Positions 10,770 to 23,952 of a DNA stretch of 64,000 bases are shown here, piece by piece. The notes under the pieces are model-generated. The model was not told the origin of the DNA, did no database searches, and saw nothing but the letters and a program-made list of their open reading frames with translations. Numbering within the stretch: position 1 is the stretch's first letter; the number at the start of each line of letters is the position of its first letter. Source of the stretch: Ypsolopha sequella (lineage: Eukaryota > Arthropoda > Insecta > Lepidoptera > Ypsolophidae); NCBI GenBank assembly GCA_934047225.1, contig CAKOHE010000107.1, positions 744,001-808,000 on the forward strand. Direction: 5' to 3'. The position numbers and the translations under genes were made by a program.

Positions 10770-12850
10770 AAACTAAATTGGACATTATTTGTGCAGTGAT
10801 AAAAGTGGAAATAGAGTAATTTGATTATAAGTTTTTGTTTTGTCAAAATTTAGTTTTAAAAATTAGAGGAACGGGAGTTTGAGGGAGGCATTCGAATTTT
10901 GTACGCGGAAGAAATTGGTCAGATGGACGCAGAGAAAGAGATCATAAATCTTTAATGTGAAATGTGAAGTTCGATTAAATAAATAAAGTTTATAAATTGT
11001 AGCTGTAAAGGCTATCTGTTCGAGGGATCAATGACAAGCTAAGTTTCTTTTATAATATCGATCGAAGGTCAATATTGTGGTGGGATAATTTTATCATTTA
11101 AAATTAAAATTGAAGTTAAATGGCGTCATAGCATTATTTAAGAGATATTGGTCCATTTTTTCGAGCAAAGGAAGGGCAAAATTTTATAAAATAAAATTCC
11201 ACAATATTGTAATTTTGTCGGTAATTGCCTTGTATTTGTATTGTCTGTTGAAGTACGCAAGGATATTTAACATTTAGCCAGATGACAGAGTGTCCAAGTT
11301 AATATCTAAAAATAAAACAATTAATAGCAAAAATTGCGTACTCTCACAAATTGTGTGTGTTCTTTTGTTTTTTTTCCTTCTTTTAAATTTCTTTATGTGT
11401 TATTCTCTGTATTGAGATAGTTTTCCGGATTGGTTGGAAATTAACATTTTATACGTATGTGTGTGTGTTGTATAATTTAGGTAATTTGATGGCCAAAAGA
11501 GGTTGTTGCATTTCACAAGACGTTCTCCTCTTTTATAGATTTGTTTGGGCCTAGGAACGCCGTGAAACCGTTTTATCGCATCTTTAGTGATCGTTAAGAC
11601 CGGTTTAAATAATCAAAGAGTTTCGATTAACGTAGATTCAAATTTAAGGCGAGGAATTGGGTTTTATACGGTCACTGTGTCGATCCGAGCGTTATACGCG
11701 GAGAGACAGAATTCAGACCGAAATTGACGAAGGTAGCTTGTTGTTTGGTTTATTGTACAAATCTAACAAAACCTTCATTCCATTTAATTTTAACTAATTA
11801 TATCTAGTTAGATTTGCTACTATTATATTAAAGATATTGGTAGTAATTATTATATTTCTATTGAGTGGAAACCTTTTCCATAGTGTTTGATTTGTTGTTG
11901 ATTGGTTGATTTGCATACGAAAATTTAGGAAAAGGTTCCAAACATGTTTTATTAAATTATCAGATTAGTAGTTTCAAGCTTTGTAGTCAAAACGATTACA
12001 AAAAAAAGCGCCAAACATCCCAATTCTGCGCCTTAAAACATATAATTTTTCAAGGAATAAATATTTCATTTATCCTAATTTTGTGCATTTATTATTTTTC
12101 CTTTACCCATGTAGGAATAAAGAATTTAGTATACTTTATTTTTCGTAATCAAGTAACTCTACATCTAGAGACCTTCCTAGTTGAGATTCAAATAAAGTTA
12201 GACAGAATACTTAGACAGGTCCTACTCTAATACCTAATTGAACAAACTTTGCATACTGAATCACAACTTGATTAATTATCACTTTATACTCATTTAATGA
12301 AACAAAAACGTAGCCACTTTGGTTCGTATTGCTTGCCACTTTAAATATTTATTATCATAAACCGAGTTGTTTATGCACTCGTTGAACAGTGGGTGACGAG
12401 TTTTATTGGCAAATTGAGTCACCGAAAAACGGGACTCAATAGTATAGTATATCCTTTAATTCAAGCCAGCGTGCTGTTCCTAACATATCATTGTACCTTA
12501 ATTAAAACCTTATTGATTAGCTGATCAGAGCGGCCGCTCATATTTATCAAACTGATTACTGAATGCATTCATAAAGGGGGGTAAAAGTTATTCATACACA
12601 CAAAAGTCTGTGTATTCGACAACGAAAGGATCAGCTAATACAATTCAATCAAAGCAAATTGATTTCGACGATATAAAAGGTTAAATACACAAAAAGGTAC
12701 ATTTTATGTTGGGTTAACACATAGCACTCTCTTTGGGGTTATTCCAGGTAATTCATTTAGCTACTCTGTGCTCTCGAAATCTGGAGATATTTACAGATAA
12801 CCTATGTTATTTTGTAACCTAGATATCCTGAGAAGATTCCAGGTAGTTTT
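10770..12850. other. AT-rich noncoding DNA
   Basis: No open reading frame of note and no repeat that I can match elsewhere in the window. Confidence 0.45.
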
Positions 12851-13501
12851 ATTGATGTCTCTGTGCTCAGAGGGATACGGAGTCAAATCTGTCTGGATTG
12901 GATAAAGGGGATGCTGATATTTGATAAATCACAAATTATAAATATAGGACATTCGCACAGGTATATGGATATATATATAGATATATACATATACACATAT
13001 TATTGTCCCATCATGAATTTAGATTTTAACACGATAAATAGAACATAATCTCATTGTTTCTCAGATGATCGTAGTTGTTCAATTACTATTATTGTATTAG
13101 ACTTTCACATCATATATACCGACACCAATCGCAGGGGGGGGACAGGGGGTATACCATCACAATTGATACCATCGCGACTTTTGTTCTCACTATTCGTCGT
13201 TAAGTACTATTGTTTAATGAAACGAACAAGCGAAGCGAGTTTGTGTTTATTAGAATATTCAACCAGGAGTTTAAGATGTAGGTCAAACTACTAGATAGTA
13301 ATAGCATTTGTACATGATTTACAACTCTTATTTACTTTAGATTTGTATTTGTTTGAGAATTTTATCAATGATTAGTGACATTGAAAATAAAATAAAATAG
13401 TTAGATTACATTTAAACAAATATACCTGGACAGCCTTTTAAGGGTTTTCATTTTGTTTCTGAAAACTAGGTGTCTCAATTGATGGCGACACAAAGTCTAG
13501 A

Positions 13502-13537
13502 CAGACGTTCGAATTAGGCGCCATGAAGTCTAGACAG
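13502..13537 (+). repeat. short dispersed repeat, copy 2
   Basis: Matches 9931-9966 with one mismatch. Here part of it is locally duplicated: agtctagacag occurs both just upstream and at the right edge. Confidence 0.7.
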
Positions 13538-13869
13538 TTTGTCATGAAGTTTGTCATTATGGCCCTATTATAACATAATATATTTATTTTCGTTTTTCAT
13601 TCGTCGGTTCAAATATTTCCTCAACTATAACCAGCGTAATGCCTGCGGTGCGCGGGGAGCGTCGGGTGGCGCGGAGGTAAGAGTGGAGCGGGGGACAGGG
13701 CCGCTTCTAACTCCGCGTCACCCGACACTCACCTAGAACAGCGGGCGATACGCCAATTAGGTACGCCTTCTGTTATATTCCTCACGGTATAGTGTATTGA
13801 TGAAGCATGTATTTAATTGTATTGTCAAGTAAACAAAGTAGCGCAAGTCGAAGGTACAGCTTGACCAAG

Positions 13870-14065
13870 CCGCCCTAGAAAGACGTATGCTGACGAAATT
13901 GGCGAGATATTGAAGAAGGGCAATGTCAAAAGTACCCGGAACAGAAGAGCTTGTAAGACTAGATTGATGGATGTGCAAGAGGCGAAAGAGGTGTGTCAGG
14001 ATCGTAGTAGATGTAAATCTTTAGTCTCTGCCTACCCCTCTCGGAGACAGGTGTAAGTATATCGA
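13870..14065 (+). repeat. LINE 3'-end fragment
   Basis: Includes agactagattgatggatgtg and atctttagtctctgcctacc, then a (TATG)n tail near 14118-14132. It is the reverse complement of the fragments at 3950-4020 and 35562-35890, but longer on the coding side, where a broken frame (KLARY*RRAMSKV) suggests the C-terminus of a LINE ORF2. Confidence 0.6.
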
Positions 14066-14296
14066 CGGTGGAAAGCCAAAAGGGCTCAAGCGACAGTCTA
14101 GGCGATATTGAGTTATAAGTATGTATGTATGTAACTAAAAATGAGTTCGAGTATGTAGTGACAGTGGATAATTAATATATGAACTCCTGAAAACATTAAA
14201 CGATGCAGCTAAACAATATTTTGGCAAAGTTCATCACTGTTTTTCATATACTAAGTTATTTGGAAACAGTGTCCTAATTACCTGTTTGAAAAATTA

Positions 14297-14551
14297 AAAT
14301 GTTTGAAAAATGTTAATTGTTTTAGAACACGATCAAAGGATCAAAACCTACTGTATAGTCCTAAACATAAACTTGCAGGATTCCGAGGATGTTTTTCATA
14401 CCGAAGTGCAAAAATATGGAATAATTTACCACCGCCCTTGAGACAAAAATGCTCAGCCCATACATTTAAGTTTAGGTATAAACAGTATCTTATGAAAAAG
14501 CAAATGGACACTGGACATTTGAAACATCCTTGGAAAGCCTACAATGCTTAA
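14297..14551 (+). pseudogene. CR1/Jockey-type LINE ORF2 C-terminus
   Basis: About 85 residues in one frame: a TRSKDQNLLYS block, then CFSYRSAKIWNNLPPPLRQ and a short basic tail ending at a stop. The pattern FSYRSAKIWNNLP before a lysine-rich end is characteristic of the last part of CR1-like LINE ORF2 proteins after the reverse transcriptase. All upstream domains are missing, as expected for a 5'-truncated insertion. The AT-rich stretch to about 14690 may be its 3' UTR. Confidence 0.65.
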
Positions 14552-14699
14552 GACTATACACCCTAAAGTAGGGCCACTGAGTGATGGCACTTATGACAGC
14601 TGCATTTAGTGATGAGGTACATTTAAAATTTCGGTTAAAATTAAAAATCAAGTGTGAGTTTACTCAACATTAGACACGTCATTCAACATAATAATACAA

Positions 14700-16820
14700 A
14701 AGGAAAATGTGCCAAAACCAGTGGCGTAGCTATCGGAGGGCTATGCGGTGTAGTGCCCCGGGGCCCCCAAGAGATGTTTAAATTTCTAAATCGCAAAAAG
14801 TATTTTACTTTCATTTATTTTCGTTTAGTTTAACTTCGTCATTGTTTTGTTTTTAATTAAATATTATTGCGTAACTTGGCGACCTCCAACACGACCTATA
14901 AAAAATGAGAAACTTTAAAAAAAAAAATCTTTGTTTCTATACGAATTCTATTGCACAATAAAGCAACATTCAAATCGAAAAATAATAACCGAAACAAGTA
15001 GTACATCACTATGAACAATGAAGTATTACATTTTTTTATTCACACTTGCTTATAAATAATTACGATACTTTGTAGGCATTTAAACGTCATAGGCGCCATC
15101 ACTCAGCGGCTCTACTGTACTAATAAGTCTATATCTGTATATACTAATTACCTTTTTTTTTATTGTTTTTTGTCTTGTTACGCATTTTTGGTTTTTGTTT
15201 TTATTTTCTTTAATTCGCATAGATTAAAATATGTTAAGGTGTGTTAATTCGAAAACCATTTCGAGATTTAGGTTTAATAAGCCGTATTTTAGAACTTTTG
15301 TTCTGAAAAACCTTATAATGATGAATATTTTTACGAAAAAGCTTGCAACTTTCATTTGACCTTCGTGTGACGTCACTTGACTGAAGGCTGCATAGAAATG
15401 TGTCGCTTGCCATCAAGTTAAAAAATATTACTGTCAGAGTCACAGAACAGAACATGAAGTCCATGTCTGGGTCACAGTATAAATATAATTGAACGCAGTA
15501 AGTGTTGCTGTCTTGTTACGAAATCCCAGATTGATCGGTTAATTTTATTTGTTATGAAGTAACGCATTATTAAAATAAATATAATTTTTGATGACAACAA
15601 TTTCTGTGATGGATTAATATTGACAATCATACATGAGAGATACCAAATATAATTATGTATGTATGTATGTATGAATTGTTGTGTGTTTGTCCGACCATAA
15701 CTCGAGTATCGTTGATCGGAACGACATGAAATTTGAATTTTTAAGTTCGAGCCAAATCGGTCAAGATCGAATCGCGAGTTCACAGTTCGTGGCGAACGAC
15801 TAGTTTATTTGCCTTTTAAAATTTAATAACCGAGATGGTAGGGCGTTAAATTTCAGCCAAATATACGTCACGTGATTAATAGGCACCTCTTGTGACTGAC
15901 AAAGTACAGTTTAGGGTTTTTTTTGCAGGCGTTGGTAACACTCAACATAGTTTCGTTGTTGTTGTTGTTTGATTTTTTATTGCCAGATGTAGCAATATAG
16001 TACTCTGTGGATGACAGATTTTTTTTTTACAAGCAAGGCAAAAGTCCGCATTCAGTATCAGGCCTAAAATGAGTCATGTGACGTAACATCCGGAAATTCT
16101 TTAAAAAATCATAAATAAATAATGACTAATTTAAATACCATTTTATTGAAAACTTTGATCTAAAAGCGCGTAAATTCTCTAAAAAAAAATTAAAAAAAAA
16201 TACTTTTTTTAATTAAGCTACGCGAATTTAGTTATACCAATTTTTATTGATTTTTCAATTTAGTAAATAAAATTGTTAACAACTCGTTAATACCTTATCA
16301 GGCAATTATAACGGAGGTAGCTGAAAACCAGCGCCAACCAAAGCATGTTTTGGATGGCACATAGCTGAGCTACATCCTTTTGTCGTGTTATTTTTATCTA
16401 TAGATTACTCCCTACTTAAATAAACCTTATCTACTGTGTTAGCTATAAGTTCTTTTTATTGTTTTGTAAACGCGCCAATAAATTTATTTTCTTTCTTTCT
16501 TTCTTTCTTTACTAATTGTATATAAAATTTTATTAATACATTTTTACATAAAATTACTTACCCTTAAAACATAAAATTAAAAAATCGAAATAATACATAT
16601 TGTAATTAATTTGCAATAAATATATCAAAACTGCTCTATCAACGGGTGCGTGAGCCGAAAAGCGCGTTTATTACCGACAGCGCCTTACATAGTTAGTGGA
16701 CATACTTAGTGGGTGCTTGCGTCGTGTAAGGAATGTCTCTAAATAGTTAGGTTTAGGACCACTAAGCCATTAGATATCTTGTCAACCACGGTTTTTTTCT
16801 TACTAGATTTTGCTGTTGGT
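14700..16820. other. AT-rich noncoding DNA with microsatellites
   Basis: No gene seen. Contains (TATG)n near 15656-15672 and (TTCT)n near 16490-16509. A segment near 16330-16520 reads like an antisense retroelement tail, not assigned to a family. Confidence 0.45.
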
Positions 16821-16825
16821 GCCTG

Positions 16826-17190
16826 AGGCCGATTCACAGTGTGAACGCGGTATTTCATCAACTACAATCTGAGACCGACCCACCTTGTGTGCGAACGCGG
16901 TATATGTTTCATGAACTTTATCAAGCTGAGACCGACCCACCTTGTGTGCGAACGCGGTATATGTTTCATGAACTTTATCAAGCTGAGACCGATTCACATT
17001 GTGTGCGAACGCGGTATATGTTTCATGAATTTTATCAATCTGAGACCGACCCACCTTGTGTGCGAACGCGGTATATGTTTCATGAATTTTATCAATCTGA
17101 GACCGATTCACATTGTATGTGAACGCGGTATATGTTTCATGAATTTTATTAATCTGAGACCGAACCACCTAGTGTGTGAGCACGGTAGAT
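16826..17190. repeat. 57-bp minisatellite
   Basis: Five full units with gagaccga at 16871, 16928, 16985, 17042 and 17099, plus a degenerate unit before and a partial unit from 17156. Because 57 is divisible by 3, long frames open on both strands; they are not genes. The core (gaggccgat...gaacgcggtatttcat) also appears as isolated pairs at 32607-32700 and 34352-34450. Confidence 0.95.
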
Positions 17191-17289
17191 TTCATTGACT
17201 ACATATCATAGCAGCATGAAGAGTTCTGTCTGCACTGTAGCAGCCTGTGGACGCCTACAATGTTTATGAATATATATCCTACTGATACA

Positions 17290-17525
17290 TCTGTAACGTA
17301 ACATACATGCTCTTTATTGTGCACCGAAATAAAAGAAGTTATAAAATATGTTAGAGAGGGTACAATGGGTGGTCTTATTGTTTGAGCGATTTCTTCCAGA
17401 CAACCTTTGGGTGGAAGATAATGTAAAATAGAGGATGGTGCATAGGTGGTGTAAAGAATAAAGATAAGATAAGATAAGAATTTATTTATCTTTCTTGTTG
17501 TACAAAAGGTGTCTTCAATAATAAG
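17290..17525 (-). repeat. LINE 3' UTR-like repeat, copy 1
   Basis: On the minus strand it runs through ggttgtctggaagaaatcgc to gtgcacaataaagagc, an AATAAA-bearing end. The same layout is seen at 18548-18700 and 50330-50450. This is a frequent lepidopteran retroelement tail. An (ATAAG)n run adjoins it. Confidence 0.6.
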
Positions 17526-18031
17526 TATCACACAAGAACCCTGTAAGGGCGCTGCTAAATTTGTCAGTGACTATAATATAATAAGTAACTTATGTTCGCA
17601 CAGTGCAGCAGGCTGATGATGATGTGGATAGGCAGCAGGTGTAAATAACTTAGTCTTAATCATAGAAAATACAATGATTTTAATTTAGTACAGCATGCGA
17701 CGTAAGCCATAAGAAACCGAATGAATGACATGCAAAATCTTCCACGCAGTTAATTTAGAGGCGGGGCCCAATCCAGTCCTTGCATTGGTCGCCGATGTCG
17801 TGATACCATCTGTCATTGGTCACTGATGATGCGATGGTTAGCAAGATCAGGCCAATGACACGAAGCCAGCCATACATCGATTCCTTAAATTAGTAACTTA
17901 TTTCTTATGTTACCTCAATATTCAATTATCTACACGTCAAAATACATACTAATCTATATTGATTGATTGATTGTGTTTTAATGTATGTGGTACAAACAAA
18001 TAAAATAAATATGTATATAGATTACTTTCTT

Positions 18032-18440
18032 AAGGGGCTTAGTATCGTCAAATAGGTACTTCCAAAGCTTACTCCTAGTTTATAGTGCAACCAAAAATAT
18101 TGAAAAAATGTATAATGAATTATCAACTCTAAGACAACATATGCAACATTTTTCTTTTTCAAACCACCAAAACTTATATATGAAAAAAGTTCAACCGAGT
18201 GGTGTTTTTTTTGGCTTGAATTCCCTACTGCTCCTAAGCGGCTTAGCCTATTTAATATATTTATGCTTTGATAAATAGATAAACTTAATAGCTATAAACA
18301 TAACATAGGATTATTCAATCGAACAATCACGTCTATGTGAAAAGTATTATTTTCTCCTATTTCGGCCTATCAAGGACGCAGCGAGCGTCGCAACAGCCAC
18401 TATGCATTGCCACTATGTTATATTTATAAACGTTATTTTA
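18032..18440 (+). repeat. unclassified 400-bp dispersed repeat, copy 1
   Basis: Runs from aaggggcttagtatcgtcaa through tttatgctttgataaataga and gaacaatcacgtctatgtga to cagccactatgcattg. It matches 30146-30555 nearly end to end and 41380-41622 partly, all in the same orientation. No coding frame, terminal inverted repeat or tRNA-like head seen. Confidence 0.8.
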
Positions 18441-18547
18441 ATTTTGTTTGGCGACAACTAATTTGGCGACAGTAATCGCCTTAAGTAAACCTTTCGTTTT
18501 GCTTTGTTAATTTTTAAGTAGAATCTTTATTTTGTTAACAAATACCG

Positions 18548-18700
18548 AATCATTCATATTTTATATCCTTTATTGTACACAGAAACATAAACTAAGACAA
18601 CAAAATAAAAAAATATATTATGATGTATTGTATATACACATAAAAGCGGGCTTACCTTTACAGGAGGTTTCTTCCAGGCAACAAGTGTTGTGGGGAAAAT
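18548..18700 (-). repeat. LINE 3' UTR-like repeat, copy 2
   Basis: Minus-strand gttgcctggaagaaacctcc followed at the far end by gtgtacaataaagg. Same arrangement as 17290-17525, more diverged. The frames read through here on both strands have no domain content. Confidence 0.55.
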
Positions 18701-18849
18701 TAATAGATGAACAGCAGTGGGGAGAGGTAGAATTTTATTATGACGTTGATAAACCAAAAAAACAAAAATATATGATAATAATAATAAGAAAAACGACGCG
18801 TGATGCAAGAGCTAATTCTTAGAGTTCTTAATTAAGATAAGGCCCCCCG

Positions 18850-19270
18850 TTTCATCATACAAAAAGAAAAAGCATTGATAATTTTATGATGACAGTGTAA
18901 TTGAATGAAGTATGATAAAATCAGTTGATGAACTGGTTGGTGGCAAGCATGTACAATTTATGACTGACACTATGAGGTAACACTGGTTGAAATAGTTTAC
19001 CTGCTTATCAGAAGAGGCCATTGGTTTTATAAATTAGTATATTAATTTTGGTACCTTTTCCTAGTTTCCGATTGAAGAAATAAAAATTGAAATGAGGTCT
19101 TCATCGACACTTTTCTCATAGTTGTGGCAAATAGGAATGACACGCTGGCCTTAATGATATTTTATTATATGTACTTGCCAGTATTTTTAGTTAATTTTAT
19201 ATTAATTAAGAACTGTAATTTCTTTGTTCTTCCGGAGTCCGTCCCTCTTACACTACGACTTTTTCCGCAT
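18850..19270. other. noncoding DNA left of the 38-bp array
   Basis: AT-rich, no gene seen. Confidence 0.4.
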
Positions 19271-19274
19271 CGAG

Positions 19275-20184
19275 TACCGATGAACGTTGCAACCGTGACA
19301 TATCCTCCTAAGTACCGATGAACGTTGCAACCGTGACATATCCTCCTAAGTACCGATGAACGTTGCAACCGTGACATATCCTCCTAAGTACCGATGAACG
19401 TTGCAACCGTGACATATCCTCCTAAGTACCGATGAACGTTGCAACCGTGACATATCCTCCTAAGTACCGATGAACGTTGCAACCGTGACATATCCTCCTA
19501 AGTACCGATGAACGTTGCAACCGTGACATATCCTCCTAAGTACCGATGAACGTTGCAACCGTGACATATCCTCCTAAGTACCGATGAACGTTGCAATCGT
19601 GACATATCCTCCTAAGTACCGATGAACGTTGCAACCGTGACATATCCTCCTAAGTACCGATGAACGTTGCAACCGTGACATATCCTCCTAAGTACCGATG
19701 AACGTTGCAACCGTGACATATCCTCCTAAGTACCGATGAACGTTGCAACCGTGACATATCCCCCTAAGTACCGATGAACGTTGCAACCGTGACATATCGT
19801 CCTAAGTACCGATGAACGTTGCAACCGTGACATATCCTCCTAAGTACCGATGAACATTGCAACCGTGACATATCCTCCTAAGTACCGATGAACGTTGCAA
19901 CCGTGACATATCCTCCTAAGTACCGATGAACGTGCAACCGTGACATATCCTCCTAAGTACCGATGAACGTGCAACCGTGACATATCCTCTTAAGTACCGA
20001 TGAACGTTGCAACCGTGACATATCCTCCTAAGTACCGATGAACGTTGCAACCGTGACATATCCTCCTAAGTACCGATGAACGTTGCAACCGTGACATATC
20101 CTCCTAAGTACCGATGAACGTTGCAACCGTGACATATCCTCCTAAGTACCAATGAACGTTGCAACCGTGACATATCCTCCTAAG
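19275..20184. repeat. 38-bp minisatellite, 24 units
   Basis: Unit begins taccgatgaacgttgcaacc and ends gtgacatatcctcctaag. The span of 910 bp equals 24 x 38 minus 2, matching the two units that each lack one base (cgtgcaacc). Other differences are isolated single changes. Contiguous units with no spacers mark a recently expanded or homogenised minisatellite. Confidence 0.97.
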
Positions 20185-20189
20185 ACTGT

Positions 20190-20630
20190 CAACTAATCCA
20201 CATAAGTAATTTGACTTTCACAACACAATATTTATTCTTATAGACAATAAATATAAATAACGTATATATACAAATGAACATTGTAGGTATGTACATTATG
20301 CTTGCAATAAAAACATTGAGTAATGAGTATGTAAATATTGTATGATTGGATTTAAAACGCAATACATAATTAATTAAATATGACCTAATAAACACAAAGC
20401 TGCAACTATAATTAAGCTTCACACAACTCCATTATTATAATTATTCCATACTGTTAAGAATAGTGATGAAGTGAACCTTGCTTTTCTATTGCAAGATAAC
20501 GTTAATTGTAAGGTTGTTATTATTACAACTTAAATTTAAGTAAACAACTTGTAGTAACATTTCAAATAACTCAATAAGTAACGAGATTACATTTTAAATG
20601 CATTTTATAATTTAATACCTATATGTTTGT
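20190..20630. other. AT-rich noncoding DNA
   Basis: No gene or shared repeat seen. Confidence 0.4.
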
Positions 20631-20638
20631 GTTGTGTT

Positions 20639-21000
20639 TGGTATCGATTTTATTTGCTCAGTGGTATCGATTGGTCAAACCAGTAAAATTACTAATTTTG
20701 TGAAATAAATTAAACATATCCAAGAAGACCCTTCATTGTTACGATGTTGTAAGCCTCGCATATTCTGTTAATTTTCCACGTGGTCAAATCTGTTTGACAA
20801 AATAGTTTGACTACGTGGAGGCAGCGATTTTATTTTGCTTTTGTTTTAATTATTTGACAACTAAATATGTAATTTGTTGACCTAAACGGACTCACCAAAT
20901 TGTTGTATTTAAATAAAATTATGATGATGAAGTCCAGGAATAGGGACATTCCTCATACAGGATGGCCGATGCGCACTGCAAGGGTGCGTGTGATAGGTAT
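20639..21000. repeat. unclassified 350-bp dispersed repeat, copy 1
   Basis: Shares tggtatcgattggtcaaac, ccaagaagacccttcattg, taatttgttgacctaaacgg and gatggccgatgcgcactgca, in order, with 34725-35045. No coding frame is shared. The second copy lies next to the Harbinger transposase remnant, so it may be part of that transposon or a MITE derived from it. Confidence 0.75.
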
Positions 21001-21009
21001 CATGCATGA

Positions 21010-22790
21010 CGAGCGCTGTCCGCGGCGGCAGCGTCTGCGCTGTGCCTCTTGTCAATTTTGAGCAGTCATGCTTATTTATTTATTAATTTTTTTTGTACAA
21101 GAAGCAAATTTCATAAGTACATATAATTATACATGCCTTGCAAAACTACCTATATAAACAGTTGGTCTGCAGGAATGAGTCACGAGATTTGCGGAAAGGA
21201 AATAATTTGTGGGAAAGTTACTTAAATATTTTTCTTTAGATGATCAATTGTGTGGTGTCTCTAAAAGATATTGTTCAGATGTGGTAGGTAATTGTAATTA
21301 TTAATTGTAAATAGGCCCTTAAAATTCATCCATTAACCATGGATGTCAATTGCCAACCTTACACCATTATTCACGTCATGCCTTTGACTCAGCTGTATTA
21401 GTTACTTAAAATTATAATGATAAAAAAAAAACGTTAGCAAACAATATAAATATATATATATTATATCTTAAAATAGGGTTACAGAAACTACAAGTTTACA
21501 AATAAGAAGGTAAGAGAATTTGAAACGCAGTGTCCAATACAACAGAGTTGCAAAAATATAGCAGCATCCTTAAAATTACATTTTAAAGTTTAACATTTGT
21601 TTAGCAGACTCCTGAATCTTTGTTAAGAAGGGGTATGATATCTCAACTTTCTGGTTATCAGTCTTTTTGGGAGAGAATATAATATACTTATTGTTATTAT
21701 TTTTAATTATTAATTACCTACTAATAAAACAATTAGTTATTAATTCACAAGTTTAAATTATGATTTTATTTCATTGTTTTGGACACCATGCTATCTTAAT
21801 CAATTTACATAACTAAACTTTACAAATATCACTAGCTAAAAAAAAAAAAAAAAAAATATCTAAAGAAAACAAAATTCAGACAAATACGAATATAATAAAT
21901 ACGAATATTTTTATGCACAACACAAAATGTTGATGAATAAATGTTCAGATGAAATGTTGAATGTTCTATATTCCATTACAAAATTATTACAAGAAATAAT
22001 ACATTATATGTTTATAATATATTATATTAGTTTAAATAAATTGTAAAATTGAGATTATATTCGTTTAGGTATTTCACTTAAGTACGTAAATAAAAATTAT
22101 TGACTTACAACGTACGTGACATTGACAAAAGGAAGTAGGTACTTGTGTGTTATGTTCTATTAGAATAATATTATTGTGATATCTATGTTCGTTCCGTACG
22201 TATTATCAATAATCTTGTAAAACGACTTTCATTAATACACAAAATTTAAAGGAACTGATAAACCTACACTTAATTAATTAATTAAATGAGCTTAAAGTAG
22301 AAAAATGTATTTTGAGTTAAGTATATAAATTGTACGAAATTGTATTCAATTCAATTTCGTTTAAGACTTAATTATACTTACTTATAATCGCATTGAGTTT
22401 TGGCAAAAGACATAATAAGATAATTGTAGATACGAGTATTGTTAAACTATAAATATACATGTCAATATAAAGTACTCAACTTGATGTTTGAACGCTTATA
22501 ACATCTATTAGAAATTGTGGATCGATTAGTGTATTTCATCGTTTTTATACATTTACCGGGTGTTTTGATTCTTTTGATACCTATGTGTAGTGATTATCGA
22601 TATAGTAAAACCTTAAAAATGTCATCTTAATTTAAGTTACGATACGAAATGTTAGATATTCCGATATAAAAATATTATTATATAAAATATTGGGATATTC
22701 GGTCAAGTTACAGTCTATTAAGATATTAAGTATAAGTAGTATTTGGTCTCTATAATTTTGCCTGAGGTCAGACAAGGGTCAGGATGGCCG
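21010..22790. other. AT-rich noncoding DNA
   Basis: No gene seen. Has a 20-bp A run at about 21837-21856 and many AT-rich low-complexity stretches. Confidence 0.45.
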
Positions 22791-23532
22791 ACTGTTAGCT
22801 ATTACAGGTTTTTATTACATGTATTTTTTATTTTAAATAATCATAGTCAAGTAGGGATATTCATTGTGAGACAGCTGGCAACACACAGCTGTCAATTGGC
22901 AGTTTTGGCGGTATTATTGTAAGACTCTGGAAGGGGTCATAGTGTCCCCAATAAAACTATATCAAAATATCTTATCCACCTGTCTTATTTCTAATATATC
23001 ATTAGAGAATATTATCAAGCCATAATATTCGTATTTCCGGGAGAACATAAATACACACAAGTACGTTTGGCGTGCACGACGGGCACGGAATGACGACGGG
23101 TGGCAGCCCACTGGCGGGAAATCACTCTGGTTATGCCTAATTATTATTACCAATCACGGCAGCTACGCTCGAGTGACGGGGCCCTGACTTAGCCCAGACA
23201 CGATAAATTTAAAGTTGTTTCAATTAAAGTTTTTGTATTTGTGTTTCAAGTAACTACGTACATAGTTTTGCGATATCAGACCTACTTTTGAATGTGTCTT
23301 TCTCGAATACCGATAGGTAGGGTATTGCGATGCTACATTGTATTGCCAGGTTACCTGTAGGCCAGGCCTACAATGTGTTTTGCACTTGATACACGTTAGC
23401 GACTGCGTAAAATATTTCGTATGAAAAATTGTGGTTACTCTCATAAACCACCAGGGGTGCTGTGCAATTTCTCATATAAATATTTCACGCTGCAAAACTT
23501 ATGGTAGGCGTACTGGCCCCAATTATACTCAC

Positions 23533-23726
23533 TCCGCCTTCCTAGTGAGATGGCTGGCACACGCAATATGCAGCAGCCTGTACTCGAGTCGTGCTTGGAA
23601 GGCGGCGGCACGGGGGTGCGGCGCGGCGGATGGCGAGGTCGCGGACAGACGCGCCAGCTCCTCGCACACAGTCTCACAAATGTCGCGCACGTAGCGAGCG
23701 CTCGCGCTGCCGCAGACGCTGTCCAC
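23533..23726 (-). CDS. internal exon of an unidentified host gene
   Basis: A GC-rich 194-bp open segment in AT-rich DNA, with a good acceptor before it (cacgcctccag on the minus strand) and a consensus donor after it (ggcgga/gtgagt). The protein piece begins VDSVCGSASARYVRDICET and ends RLEYRLLHIACASHLTRKA, with a predicted helical block CEELARLS and an Ala/Pro-rich loop between. Codons are strongly GC-ending, unlike every transposon nearby. The exon finishes after the second base of a codon. I do not recognise the family, and I found no neighbouring exon within several kb, so its introns must be long. Other frames here are shadows. It could be a decayed transposon exon, but the intact splice sites argue for a host gene. 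Confidence 0.5.
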
Positions 23727-23952
23727 CTGGAGGCGTGATTGCAGATGTTACATTTGTGATAGGTGACGGGATAGTTTAAAGTTTAGAAGCGGTTTCTTGG
23801 TGCGGTCCGGTTACGATCACTGTCACTCATAATGGGAAAGAAAAACAGGTGGCGCAGCTATCGCTTGGCCTTTTAAACTGACACTGAATTATTTCTAAAG
23901 AATATTTTAATTAATTTCTTGTAAATAATGTAACCAATCATCATCATCATCA

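Noticed and set aside
16803..17198. Repetitive proteins of 93-121 codons on both strands
   Set aside because: The 57-bp unit is a multiple of three, so frames stay open by chance. There is no start context or domain.
19275..20184. CRISPR-like array
   Set aside because: Units are contiguous with no unique spacers, and the genome is an animal's. It is a minisatellite.
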